DNA of 30,877 nucleotides from a virus, in IMG/VR virus record IMGVR_UViG_3300031951_000830, positions 1 through 30,877 of that record. The stretch is one strand, 5' to 3'. Below are positions 7,286-15,384 of this stretch, in pieces (position 1 is the first letter of the stretch; each line of letters opens with the position of its first letter). Position numbers and translations under genes: made by a program. The notes beneath the pieces are model-generated. The model was not told where the DNA came from and did not search any database. It was given only the letters and a program-made list of their open reading frames with translations.

Positions 7286-10200
7286 ATGGCTAGTGAATTT
7301 GACTTGCCAATAGTTGGACTACCTAAGAAACCTGTTAGTCCTGCTGTTGCACAAACTACAGCATTAACTCAAACTCCTGAAGAGCAGCCGCCAGCCTCAG
7401 AGTTTGATTTGCCTATTGTAAATAAGAAACCATTAGATCAGCAAGTACAGAGAATCAAGAAGGAAGAACAGATTCCCTTTGAGTCTTTGTATAAAGATCC
7501 TGAGAATCTTAAAGTAATTAAAGAGTACGGTGAAGTACGCTTTGGTGAATCAGGTAAGCAAAAGAAGGGTGAGTCTGACGAAGACTATGCCAAACGATTC
7601 ATGACAGCAATGCGTCAGGTCGAATGGAATACTTCTCTTAATGCTATCCCTGAATTAAACTGGATTAATAATGCCAAGCCAGAAGAAGTTGTTAAAGCTT
7701 CTCGTGCACACAATCTATACGATAAGATACCTGCATGGTATGAGAAGGGTGGGCAACCGGGGGCTAGACCTTTTGGTGAGGCTTTACTATCTGCTGTATC
7801 TGAGCCTACTAATATTCTTAGTGCTGGTATTGGTGCTACTGCTAGATATGCCGTAGCTAGACAAGCTATTAAGAATGCAATAAGTACTAAAGCAAAAACT
7901 GCAGCTATTGCTGGTGGTGCTGAAACAGTTATTGGTGCTGGTCAAGACGTAATCAGTCAAGATATTCGCATGAAGACAGGTGTACAAGAAGAGTTTAGCT
8001 ATGGTCAATTGGCTCTTGCTGCAGGTCTTAGTGCTTTTGGTGGTTCATTAGAAGCTATTACAGCAGTCGGTACTAAGCCAATTAAAACCAGCAAGCAAGA
8101 ACTAGCAGATAAGCTACAGGGTAAGAAGCAGGTTAAAGATGATCCTGCTACCACTGAACTTAATAAAGCATTCGATAAGTCCCAAGAAGATCTACTCAAT
8201 GAGTTTGATATCTTTGAAGGTCGTAAGACTTTGGATGCAGTCTCAGCCCCAACAGATTTAACTCAGGCACAAATCCGTACAGACATTAATCGCAAGGCTA
8301 TTGATGTAGCTAAGTATGTTATGCTGCTTGCCCCTGAGTATCGTCCCGCACAAGGACAAAAGGTAAGTGATGCAGTTAAGAATGTCTTTATGTCTATGGA
8401 TAACATTGACAATGATGTCATTGATGCTGCATTAAAGAAAGCTAATCTAACCCCAGTAGACTTTGCTCAAGCTACCCGTACTACTGTAGCTGACGCAGGT
8501 AATATCATGCAAGGATATTCTGCCTTAGCTCGTACTTTAAATAAAGTAAAACAGATAGACCCGGAGGCACAGAAGCTTATTAATGATATGTACGGCAGGG
8601 ACCATGAAGCTGTATCTATGATGGGCAATACCCTACGTGCAATCAATAGATTAGAGCGTGAGTCCAAGGCTATCGTGGTATCGGGTATTGGTACTACAGT
8701 ACGTAACGTCATGGGTACAGGTACTGCCATGACCTTTGATGCTGCCTCTAAGTTAATGGAAGGTACTCTATATACCACAGGTAAAGCCCTGACTGGTATG
8801 GCTACTGGTACTTACAATAAAGGAGATGTATCTAGAGGCTTAGTCGATACGGTTAAGGATGCCTTTGCTACCTTTGGTCACATGTCAAATGCTGGGCTTA
8901 CCGCTGAAACAGTAGACCTCTTGCTTAAGGATAACCCTAGACTACAGAATCAATTGTTTAGTGCACTGCAAGAAAGTAATAAGGCAGACTTAAGTAAGGT
9001 AGCTAGAGTAGTTAATACCCTTAACGTAGCCCAAGACGTATTCTTTAGACGGGCTATCTTTGCATCTACAGTAGAACGTCAGCTAAGACGTGTTGGCATT
9101 GATATGTATGACCTCCTAGCCAACAATAAAACAATCCCCGTAGACGTGCTTAAAAACGCCACAGACGAGACTTTGAAGGCAACCTTCTCCTACATGCCAA
9201 AACAACAGGCAGCGAAGCAGAAGGGCGTTGAAGCGATTTCAGAGGGGTTGGCACATAACTTTGTTAATATCTTTGAGAAGATGCCCGGTGGTTCTTTGAT
9301 TGTAACTTTCCCAAGGTTCATGTCCAATGCTATGGCATTCCAATATCGGTACTCACCTTTCGGTGCAGCATCGGGTATGGGTGATATTGCCAATGGTGCA
9401 AGACGTATGGCTAAAGATGAAGATGGTGGATTAGCTCAATTAAATCAAGGACTTGGGAAACTTAGTCGAGGTACTGTTGGTATGGCTGCAATTTATGCTG
9501 CCTATAAATATCGTCTAGAGAATCAAAGCAGTGAATGGTACAACGTCACTGGTGAAGATGGAAGTACTGTAGACATTCGTGCCATATTCCCGATTGCCCC
9601 ATACCTAGCAGTAGGTGACTTTATTGCTAAGCAAAAGTTAGGTAGACCAGAGGACGCTAAGCTTACAGAACTAGCTGCATCAATTGCTGGTATGAAAATG
9701 CCTGCTGGTACACAGGGATATTTGTTAGACCAGATACCTCAGTTTATTGCAGGTGCAGAAGGTAAGGAAGCAGACAAAGTATCTAAGGCATTAGGTCGTG
9801 TCATAGGGGATTTTTTTGGTCGCTTTACTACGCCCGGCAAACCAGTGTTTGAATTCCTAGATCTGTTTGATCAAGAGGGTCAGATTGCCCGTGATCCTAA
9901 TGTAGTAGAGGGAGATAACTTATTTACTCAGACAGCAGTACAACGTGTCATGGCTAAGTTACCTGAACTTAAAGAAGATTTACCAGAGTTCCAACCTTAC
10001 TTCTCAAATAAAGCTCCAGTACGTGCAGGTGAATTCTTTAATACCTTAACAGGTGTACGTGTTACACCCGAAAGACCACGGATTGAGCGTGAGTTTGTAG
10101 CCTTGAACCTAGATCCCTATGCATTCTTTGGTAGCACTGGTGACAAGGTCTATGACCGTGCCTTTATTAAAGAGTCTGTACCTTTTGTTGAAAGACGATT

Positions 10201-10495
10201 GAATACCTTGCTAGATAGCGAAAGGTACAAGGGATATACACTAGACCAGAAGCGTTTAGCTGTAGCTACAAATATGCAAGAGACATTGGGTATGGCTCGT
10301 GATATTACACAGGCTAAGATGACTAGTGAAGATAGAGATCGTGTCAATAAGATGAGATTCAATAAGCTACCACCAGTAGCCCGTAGAGCAATCAATGAAC
10401 TCTATGCAAAAGAAAATAATGGTACTACAATGGATGAGGCAAAAGACTATAAACAAGTCTATAAGTATGAAGCACTCATTCAAAGGTACCGTTAA
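7286..10495 (+). CDS. Giant virion protein, putative ejection/internal core protein (1069 aa)
   Basis: The largest gene in the window, size-matched to T7 gp16-like internal core proteins but without a visible lytic transglycosylase motif. The N-terminus carries a duplicated peptide ASEFDLPIV (residues 2-10 and 37-45) separated by a Pro/Thr/Gln-rich linker. Around 165-260 the sequence is rich in Ala and Gly (EALLSAVSEPTNILSAGIGA and LALAAGLSAFGGSLEA), consistent with membrane-active helices. The rest is helical and basic/acidic mixed. It lies last but one in the late operon. Delivery of DNA across the envelope is an inference from size and order. Confidence 0.6.
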   Translation: MASEFDLPIVGLPKKPVSPAVAQTTALTQTPEEQPPASEFDLPIVNKKPLDQQVQRIKKEEQIPFESLYKDPENLKVIKEYGEVRFGESGKQKKGESDEDYAKRFMTAMRQVEWNTSLNAIPELNWINNAKPEEVVKASRAHNLYDKIPAWYEKGGQPGARPFGEALLSAVSEPTNILSAGIGATARYAVARQAIKNAISTKAKTAAIAGGAETVIGAGQDVISQDIRMKTGVQEEFSYGQLALAAGLSAFGGSLEAITAVGTKPIKTSKQELADKLQGKKQVKDDPATTELNKAFDKSQEDLLNEFDIFEGRKTLDAVSAPTDLTQAQIRTDINRKAIDVAKYVMLLAPEYRPAQGQKVSDAVKNVFMSMDNIDNDVIDAALKKANLTPVDFAQATRTTVADAGNIMQGYSALARTLNKVKQIDPEAQKLINDMYGRDHEAVSMMGNTLRAINRLERESKAIVVSGIGTTVRNVMGTGTAMTFDAASKLMEGTLYTTGKALTGMATGTYNKGDVSRGLVDTVKDAFATFGHMSNAGLTAETVDLLLKDNPRLQNQLFSALQESNKADLSKVARVVNTLNVAQDVFFRRAIFASTVERQLRRVGIDMYDLLANNKTIPVDVLKNATDETLKATFSYMPKQQAAKQKGVEAISEGLAHNFVNIFEKMPGGSLIVTFPRFMSNAMAFQYRYSPFGAASGMGDIANGARRMAKDEDGGLAQLNQGLGKLSRGTVGMAAIYAAYKYRLENQSSEWYNVTGEDGSTVDIRAIFPIAPYLAVGDFIAKQKLGRPEDAKLTELAASIAGMKMPAGTQGYLLDQIPQFIAGAEGKEADKVSKALGRVIGDFFGRFTTPGKPVFEFLDLFDQEGQIARDPNVVEGDNLFTQTAVQRVMAKLPELKEDLPEFQPYFSNKAPVRAGEFFNTLTGVRVTPERPRIEREFVALNLDPYAFFGSTGDKVYDRAFIKESVPFVERRLNTLLDSERYKGYTLDQKRLAVATNMQETLGMARDITQAKMTSEDRDRVNKMRFNKLPPVARRAINELYAKENNGTTMDEAKDYKQVYKYEALIQRYR

Positions 10496-10752
10496 TGACA
10501 CGACAAGACATAGAAGATAATTACCCAGACTCAGCACTCTTGCTACTAGAGGAGAAGTATTTTGACGAAGCTATCCTTGGGGTAGCCAGTCGAGTAAACA
10601 CTCCATGGGCTGTATGCTATGACGCTAATAAATGTATTGAGTTATTAGCCAAGCATGAGGGTATGACATTAGATGAAGCTGATGAATACTTCCACTACAA
10701 TACTGCAGGGGCATACGTTGGTGAGCATACCCCTGCATTTGTATATTACTAA
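10495..10752 (+). CDS. Conserved small phage protein (85 aa)
   Basis: 85 residues, acidic. It overlaps the stop of the giant virion gene by one base. The core YFDEAILGVASRVNTPWAVC then YDANKCIELLAKHEGMTLDE and FHYNTAGAYVGEHTPAF matches a small protein family that recurs in many phages, usually without a known role (pattern D-x-AI-GV-x-R, VxYD-x-xK, EA-x-E-x-x-x-FN-x-x-GA-x-x-GE-x-TP). Its stop overlaps that of nrdB on the opposite strand. It is the last gene of the late operon. Confidence 0.65.
   Translation: MTRQDIEDNYPDSALLLLEEKYFDEAILGVASRVNTPWAVCYDANKCIELLAKHEGMTLDEADEYFHYNTAGAYVGEHTPAFVYY
10704..10737. terminator. Candidate bidirectional terminator hairpin at the convergent junction
   Basis: An 8-bp GC-rich inverted repeat (TGCAGGGG / CCCCTGCA) with an 18-base loop lies inside the last plus-strand gene, just before its stop and that of nrdB. 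The plus side is followed by TTTGTATATT, a weak U-tract; the minus side has no good T-run. It is the only hairpin seen where two opposing transcripts must end. Terminator function is inferred. Confidence 0.35.
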
Positions 10753-11726
10753 GCTGCTAGTTTTTCCTCCGTAGTACCCCAACCCCAATCACCTTCCATG
10801 CCGGCTGCATTGTAGTCGGTTACTACGCCTTCAAAGAAGTTCTTGAGGCTATCCCCACTGATGACCCAGTCTAGCCACTCTAATGGGTTCTCTTTAACCT
10901 TCCAGTTACCCTTCAAGCCAAGCTGAATCAATCGTCTGTCAGCAATATAACGGATGTACTTCTTAACGTCAGCTGCAGTTAAGCCTTGGATCTCGCCCAT
11001 CTCAAATGCTGCATCGGTAACAGCATCCTCAAGTGCTACACCTTCTCTGAACATCTCATAGATGTCCTTCTTGAAATCGTCAGTCACAATACGTGGATGC
11101 TCATTGCAGAACTCACGGAACAGTTTAACCATTCCCTCGCAGTGCATACTCTCATCCCTCACGGACCACTCTACGATCTCGCACATACCTTTCATCTTAC
11201 CGAAACGCTGGTAGTTAAGGAGCATTGCAAAGGCTGAGAACAAAGACATGCCCTCATTCATAACTGATCTTGCAATAGCCTTAGCTAAACCGGCATGGCT
11301 ATTGGTATCAATCTGTGACATGAAGTCAATCTTCTCACTCATCTGCTTGTACTTTAAGAATGCCGAGTACTCTTCCTCTGGCAATCCAAGTGTGTCATTT
11401 AGTAATGCATAGCTACGCTGGTGCACGAACTCACGATTAGCAAAGCTAGTGAGCATGGCACGGATCTCATTGTTCTTAAACTTCTGCACATAATGCTCTA
11501 GATAATTCGTACCTACAGCAACATCACTCTGTGTAAATAATCTTAGGATTTGTGTGATGTGATTTTTCTCTTGTGGTGTTAGCTTACCACCTTGCCACTG
11601 TGCCAAGTCATCCTGCAACTTAGCTTCCCACTCACCCCAGTGGGCTTTCTCTGACTTGATGGCGTACTCAACAGCCCAAGGTGCAAAGAAAGGTTTATAG
11701 GAAACGCTGGGCGATATTAAACTCAT
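10749..11726 (-). CDS. nrdB: Ribonucleotide reductase class I, small (beta) subunit
   Basis: 325 residues. The subunit houses a dimetal centre and stores the radical used by NrdA to turn ribonucleotides into deoxyribonucleotides. Ferritin-like ligands line up as D68 (TQSD), E99 and H102 (REFVHQRSY), E158 (NEG), E192 and H195 (VRDESMH). The radical tyrosine of class Ia enzymes is present as Y106, spaced as in E. coli Y122 (H+4). The C-terminal tail ends GWGTTEEKLAA. A GGAG ribosome site lies 9 bases before the ATG. The gene is separated from nrdA by four other genes and has its own candidate promoter. Its stop overlaps the convergent late operon. Confidence 0.93.
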   Translation of the reverse strand: MSLISPSVSYKPFFAPWAVEYAIKSEKAHWGEWEAKLQDDLAQWQGGKLTPQEKNHITQILRLFTQSDVAVGTNYLEHYVQKFKNNEIRAMLTSFANREFVHQRSYALLNDTLGLPEEEYSAFLKYKQMSEKIDFMSQIDTNSHAGLAKAIARSVMNEGMSLFSAFAMLLNYQRFGKMKGMCEIVEWSVRDESMHCEGMVKLFREFCNEHPRIVTDDFKKDIYEMFREGVALEDAVTDAAFEMGEIQGLTAADVKKYIRYIADRRLIQLGLKGNWKVKENPLEWLDWVISGDSLKNFFEGVVTDYNAAGMEGDWGWGTTEEKLAA

Positions 11727-11764
11727 AGATTGGTACTCCGAGGAATTGATTGTGGAAATAAATA

Positions 11765-11780
11765 GGAGCAGAAATGCTCC
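11765..11780 (-). terminator. GAAA/TTTC-loop hairpin in the nrdB leader, terminator-like
   Basis: A perfect 6-bp stem (GGAGCA / TGCTCC) with a 4-base loop. On the minus strand it is followed by TATTTATTT, so it could end transcripts coming from the lipoprotein gene. It also lies just downstream of the candidate nrdB promoter, so it would form at the very 5' end of that mRNA and may instead stabilise it or attenuate it. Confidence 0.45.
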
Positions 11781-11792
11781 CTTGGGATTCTA

Positions 11793-11821
11793 GTTATATG
11801 CAAATTGGTCCTTTAAATCAA
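11793..11821 (-). promoter_or_regulatory. Candidate sigma70-type promoter for nrdB
   Basis: Read on the minus strand: TTGATT (-35, 11821-11816), a spacer of exactly 17 bases, TATAAC (-10, 11798-11793). It lies in one of the few real intergenic gaps on this strand (11727-11854), about 70 bases before the nrdB ATG. The -10 hexamer is identical to that of the promoter at 21056-21084. Confidence 0.6.
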
Positions 11822-11854
11822 CCCCCTTTGTATCTTATTGTTTTTGTTATTCAT

Positions 11855-12118
11855 TTATTTGTAGTACTGAATTGTCCGTGGTGCACAGGTAACATCCACA
11901 ATGACATCCGAATAGTATTCATCAATACGCCTCTTAGACATAATGATAATAGGTCTCGTTCCGGCTGCCTCACAATCCGTAATACCATTAATAACTTCTT
12001 GCCTACTCATGGCATGTACTTTCTTTTGTACCCGTAACTCTGACTTCGTACCATATGGATCAGAAGCACAACCAGTTGCTACAATTACTATGCCTGCTAC
12101 CAATAATAGTGATTTCAT
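11855..12118 (-). CDS. Small predicted lipoprotein (87 aa)
   Basis: The first 16 residues are a short signal peptide (MKSLLLVAGIVIVATG) ending in a lipobox-like ATGC, with Cys17 as the expected lipidated residue, followed by ASDPYG. The remaining 70 residues are a soluble domain with two more Cys (C49 and C78 approximately). It overlaps the upstream gene by four bases (ATGA). Phage lipoproteins act as outer spanins or as superinfection-exclusion proteins; this one is far from the lysis cassette and lies with early/replication genes, which favours the second, but the sequence does not prove either. Confidence 0.6.
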   Translation of the reverse strand: MKSLLLVAGIVIVATGCASDPYGTKSELRVQKKVHAMSRQEVINGITDCEAAGTRPIIIMSKRRIDEYYSDVIVDVTCAPRTIQYYK

Positions 12119-12462
12119 TTTATCTCCGCATTTCTAATAGCCTCAGCTATCTCCGTTAATAAACTTCCATTAGCGGGAATTACTACGGGGCAGTCAGCAA
12201 ATCGCTCTACGATCTGTGCTATCTGTTCCTTGATACATTCTATCTTGGGCAGATTTCCCGTAGTTTCCCAGCTTACTTCATCTTCAAATTGAAATATTGC
12301 ATCTTCTAATAATACACTAGCTTCCCATAAAGCATAGTCAATCTGTTCTGATCGATCTATTATTTTACTTCCTGCTGCTTCCATTGCACACACAACGATA
12401 CCGTGTGCCTTTCTTAATGCAACAATAGTATTATCAAATGTGTAGTTTGGTATGATAGCCAT
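12115..12462 (-). CDS. Hypothetical protein (115 aa)
   Basis: A soluble, helical, acidic protein of 115 residues (LRKAHGIVVCAMEAAGSKII, LLEDAIFQFEDEVSWE, IKEQIAQIVERFADC). No known motif was recognised. The ATG lies 8 bases after the ClpP-like gene stop and its own end overlaps the lipoprotein start by ATGA, so it is translated as part of the nrdA-to-lipoprotein operon. Confidence 0.55.
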   Translation of the reverse strand: MAIIPNYTFDNTIVALRKAHGIVVCAMEAAGSKIIDRSEQIDYALWEASVLLEDAIFQFEDEVSWETTGNLPKIECIKEQIAQIVERFADCPVVIPANGSLLTEIAEAIRNAEIK

Positions 12463-12470
12463 GGTATCTC

Positions 12471-13034
12471 CTAGAGTATGTGGTCGGCAATATTTAATTC
12501 AACTAATTCTTTGGCAGTTAAAAATACATCACTTGCAGGTAACAGTTTTTGTTTTACTACTGTTGCTGACATGCCACTTGCATCACGTAAAATCTGTATC
12601 ATCTTCTGATTACAGATGTCTGCTTCTTTAACTGCAGATTTAAAGTCGTGATACTTACTATCGATGTTGTCTGAAAACTGGTGACACATAGCACTGGTAT
12701 TTACAGCAATGTATCTTTCTCCTTTGGTACCAGCACAGAAAATTAAGAATGCTGCACTCATAATAGAACCAACACCTACAGTGCGGATCGGATGACTGCT
12801 GTTCCGCATTACATCAATCAACGCAAAGGCTTGATATAGATCCCCACCACCAGAGTTAATGTAGATAGTTAAAGTCTTTTCTTTCTTATCTACATTCTCA
12901 TAGGTAAGCCACTTAATACACTTAGCTATATTGTCTGCTTCGATCTCATCATACAAATAGAATATGTGATTCTCTAACAGTACAATATCAATGCGATCTT
13001 CTGCTGTCTGATCGTCATGTTTCCTAGTTGCCAT
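12471..13034 (-). CDS. ClpP-like serine protease
   Basis: 187 residues, close to the ClpP subunit length. The fold signature is clear: TLTIYINSGGGDLYQAFALI (oxyanion-loop Gly run), IMSAAFLIFCAG with the nucleophile S93, NTSAMCHQ with H118, and LPASDVFLTAKELVELNIAD with D169. The full Ser-His-Asp triad is therefore present. ClpP degrades proteins fed by a host AAA+ unfoldase (ClpX/ClpA); no unfoldase gene is seen here. In phages such proteins are more often head-maturation proteases near capsid genes, but this one is embedded in the nucleotide-metabolism cluster, overlapping the nuclease upstream by 11 bases. Confidence 0.85.
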   Translation of the reverse strand: MATRKHDDQTAEDRIDIVLLENHIFYLYDEIEADNIAKCIKWLTYENVDKKEKTLTIYINSGGGDLYQAFALIDVMRNSSHPIRTVGVGSIMSAAFLIFCAGTKGERYIAVNTSAMCHQFSDNIDSKYHDFKSAVKEADICNQKMIQILRDASGMSATVVKQKLLPASDVFLTAKELVELNIADHIL

Positions 13035-13470
13035 TTGGTATCTCTACTATTGATATTAAATTAATGGGTACCTGAAAGAACATCTCACCTTTGTATACAT
13101 ATTTATTAGGCACCTCAACTACAGGCGATGATAGAAGTATACTGGATGGGCATAGGAATGCATGGGTAACTTCATTATTAAATACCATAAAGTATGCAGG
13201 CTTATCTAACTTAGCAAACTTAGACTTACGTTCTGGTATTTGTAATGTGTCATACTTAAATGTAGTACCTGACCATACTTTCTTAATCTCTACTTCACAA
13301 TAAAATGTTTCAGTTCCTGTATCCACAATTAAATCTACGGCATACCTATCAGGATGGTCCTCTACTGTATGCCCTAACGATTGCCAGTACAGTTTAGCTG
13401 CTGCTCTTGCAGAAGTATCTGTCTCATCAAATAGACTTTTACTAAACACCTTACGTGTTGAATTAGCCAT
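13024..13470 (-). CDS. PD-(D/E)XK-type nuclease-like protein
   Basis: 148 residues. The core reads YAVDLIVDTGTETFYCEVEI then K, giving D46...E61-x-K63, the spacing of a PD-(D/E)XK nuclease active site on two beta strands. A helix before it (SARAAAKLYWQSLGHTVED) fits the first alpha helix of that fold. The rest is beta-rich. It overlaps nrdA by 8 bases upstream and the ClpP-like gene by 11 downstream. Host DNA breakdown that feeds the reductase would fit the location, but this is inferred; a non-catalytic relative cannot be excluded. Confidence 0.6.
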   Translation of the reverse strand: MANSTRKVFSKSLFDETDTSARAAAKLYWQSLGHTVEDHPDRYAVDLIVDTGTETFYCEVEIKKVWSGTTFKYDTLQIPERKSKFAKLDKPAYFMVFNNEVTHAFLCPSSILLSSPVVEVPNKYVYKGEMFFQVPINLISIVEIPNGN

Positions 13471-15208
13471 GGCAGCTTATGCACTCCTCGGCATCTTTAA
13501 GGGCATCACGTTCTACCTTAAGACCTACCTTGTCGGCTTGCACACCTGCACTAGTACGTAAGTAATACAATCCTTTTAGTCCTGCCTTCCATGCACGTAA
13601 GTGTATTGCATTGACATACGACTTATTGCTACCTGCAGGAAAGAATAGATTGACAGATTGCCCTTGGCATATGTACTGCTGTCTATCCGATGCATGCTCA
13701 ACAACCCACGCTTGATCGAGTTCAAAGGCTGTCTTGAATACACTCTTCTCATCGTCCGTTAAGAATGGCAGGTGCTGTACAGAACCTTCATTCATAATGA
13801 TTGATGCCCACACTTCATCTTTGTTTTCGTGATGCTCGTCTAAGACTCTAGCCAAGCTATCACTCTTGACGAGATGCGAACCAGCCCTTGTACGATGCAC
13901 ATAAGCATTCGACTTAACAGGTTCAATACTTGGAGAGCAACCACAGATAATAGAACTATTGGCATTAGGAGCAATTGCAATAAGATGAGCATTCCGAACC
14001 CCAGACTTAACCATATCGGGTGCAGCCCCTCTCTCTTGGGCAAGTACTTTGGTCTCATGGGTTGCTTCCTCCTTCATGTGTTTGAACATATTGCGATTGA
14101 TTAACTTAGCTGCCACACTCTCAAATGACACACCTCTGTTCTGTAGATAACCATGGAATCCCATTGCACCTAGCCCTAAGCTACGCTCTTGCTGTGCACT
14201 GAATCGTGCCTTGGCAATATCATCAGGAGCATTGTCAATGAATACTTGCAATACATTATCTAAGAAACGAATGAGATCACGAACCATCTGTGTATCCTTC
14301 CACTCGTCAAACTTTTCTAAGTTCACACTAGACAGACAGCACACTGCAGTACGGTCTGGTGATGTAGCTAAATGAATCTCATTGCATAGATTACTGCCAT
14401 GAATTTTTAGACCCAAGTCTTTCTGTTCTTGTGGCAATCCTTTGTTAGCTGTATCAATGAAGTTAATGTAAGGACTTCCAGTACGGAACCGTGCCTCCAA
14501 GATACGTTGCCATAGATGACGGGCAGGTGTAGTCTCACGTACTACCCCGTTGGATGGGTCCTTTAACTCCCACTCTGTGCCATCAACTACTGCTTGCATA
14601 AATGCATCAGATACATTTACTGCATTAAATAAATTAAAACACTTGCGATTAATGTCACCACCAGTGGGCAACTTAAAATTAGTAAACTCGACAATATCGG
14701 GATGACTAACATCCAAGTACGCAGCATAGCTTCCTTTCCTAGTCTTGCCCTGCTTGTATGCAGTCATCTGACTATCTACTACTTTAAGAAATGGTATGGG
14801 TCCCGGTGCCTTATCACTGACACCCCTTACATCTGACCAGTGTCCACCCACCCCACCACCTTTAACTGACAGCCAAGCTACCTCAGCATTGTGGTTAATC
14901 AATTCGTCTAGGTTATCCCCTACGTAGGTAAGGAAACAGGATATGGGTAGTGCCTTGGGTTTCTCCCCGTATCTAGGTGCATTACTTAACACAGGACTAG
15001 CGTACATAAACCAGCCCTTAGAGGCGTAATCGTAGACCCGTTGGGCTAGACCTATATCCCCTGCAGAATAAGCCAATGCAGCCCTTGCAAACGCTTCCTG
15101 TGGGCTTCGTTCTTCGGTGAGTAGGTAGTAGTCCTGAAGCAGTTGCATTGCCTGCTCAGATAAACGACTATCCCTAGCTGTATCTACTATTATTCCATGG
15201 TAGTTCAT
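13463..15208 (-). CDS. nrdA: Ribonucleotide reductase class I, large (alpha) subunit, short form
   Basis: 581 residues, shorter than the about 760 of E. coli NrdA: the N-terminal ATP-cone is missing, so dATP overall-activity inhibition is probably absent. Catalytic residues are visible: C91 (SCFL) and C290 (CCLSSVNL) as the redox pair, N273-L-C275-N-E277 as the radical site, and the YY pair 548-549 (GLYYLRTS) that accepts the radical from NrdB. The C-terminus ends C576-I-S-C579, the thioredoxin/glutaredoxin-reduced arm. A phosphate-binding segment APNANSSIICG is present. It begins by overlapping a 59-aa gene (ATGA). Together with nrdB it supplies dNTPs. Confidence 0.95.
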   Translation of the reverse strand: MNYHGIIVDTARDSRLSEQAMQLLQDYYLLTEERSPQEAFARAALAYSAGDIGLAQRVYDYASKGWFMYASPVLSNAPRYGEKPKALPISCFLTYVGDNLDELINHNAEVAWLSVKGGGVGGHWSDVRGVSDKAPGPIPFLKVVDSQMTAYKQGKTRKGSYAAYLDVSHPDIVEFTNFKLPTGGDINRKCFNLFNAVNVSDAFMQAVVDGTEWELKDPSNGVVRETTPARHLWQRILEARFRTGSPYINFIDTANKGLPQEQKDLGLKIHGSNLCNEIHLATSPDRTAVCCLSSVNLEKFDEWKDTQMVRDLIRFLDNVLQVFIDNAPDDIAKARFSAQQERSLGLGAMGFHGYLQNRGVSFESVAAKLINRNMFKHMKEEATHETKVLAQERGAAPDMVKSGVRNAHLIAIAPNANSSIICGCSPSIEPVKSNAYVHRTRAGSHLVKSDSLARVLDEHHENKDEVWASIIMNEGSVQHLPFLTDDEKSVFKTAFELDQAWVVEHASDRQQYICQGQSVNLFFPAGSNKSYVNAIHLRAWKAGLKGLYYLRTSAGVQADKVGLKVERDALKDAEECISCHG

Positions 15209-15384
15209 TCAAGTCCCTCAATATCCATTCTTACATTGCTAACCTTCTCTGCCCCAATGTCATACATGGCATCGTGGATAGCCTCCTCAATGATTTCTTC
15301 TAGGTAATCTGGGTCGGAGTACGTATTGGGCATACTCTCAGGATCTAAGATTACCTCAAAATGTACTTCGACTATAATGCTCAC
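15205..15384 (-). CDS. Small acidic protein with GTG start (59 aa)
   Basis: A gene in the gap between nrdA and the DUF3310 gene. It starts GTG at 15384 inside GTGA (overlapping the upstream stop by four bases) and ends TGA inside ATGA with nrdA, so it is coupled on both sides. The product is acidic: a beta-like start (IIVEVHFEVIL) then the helix PDYLEEIIEEAIHDAMYDIG. No motif recognised. Coupling on both ends is the main evidence that it is real. Confidence 0.6.
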   Translation of the reverse strand: MSIIVEVHFEVILDPESMPNTYSDPDYLEEIIEEAIHDAMYDIGAEKVSNVRMDIEGLE

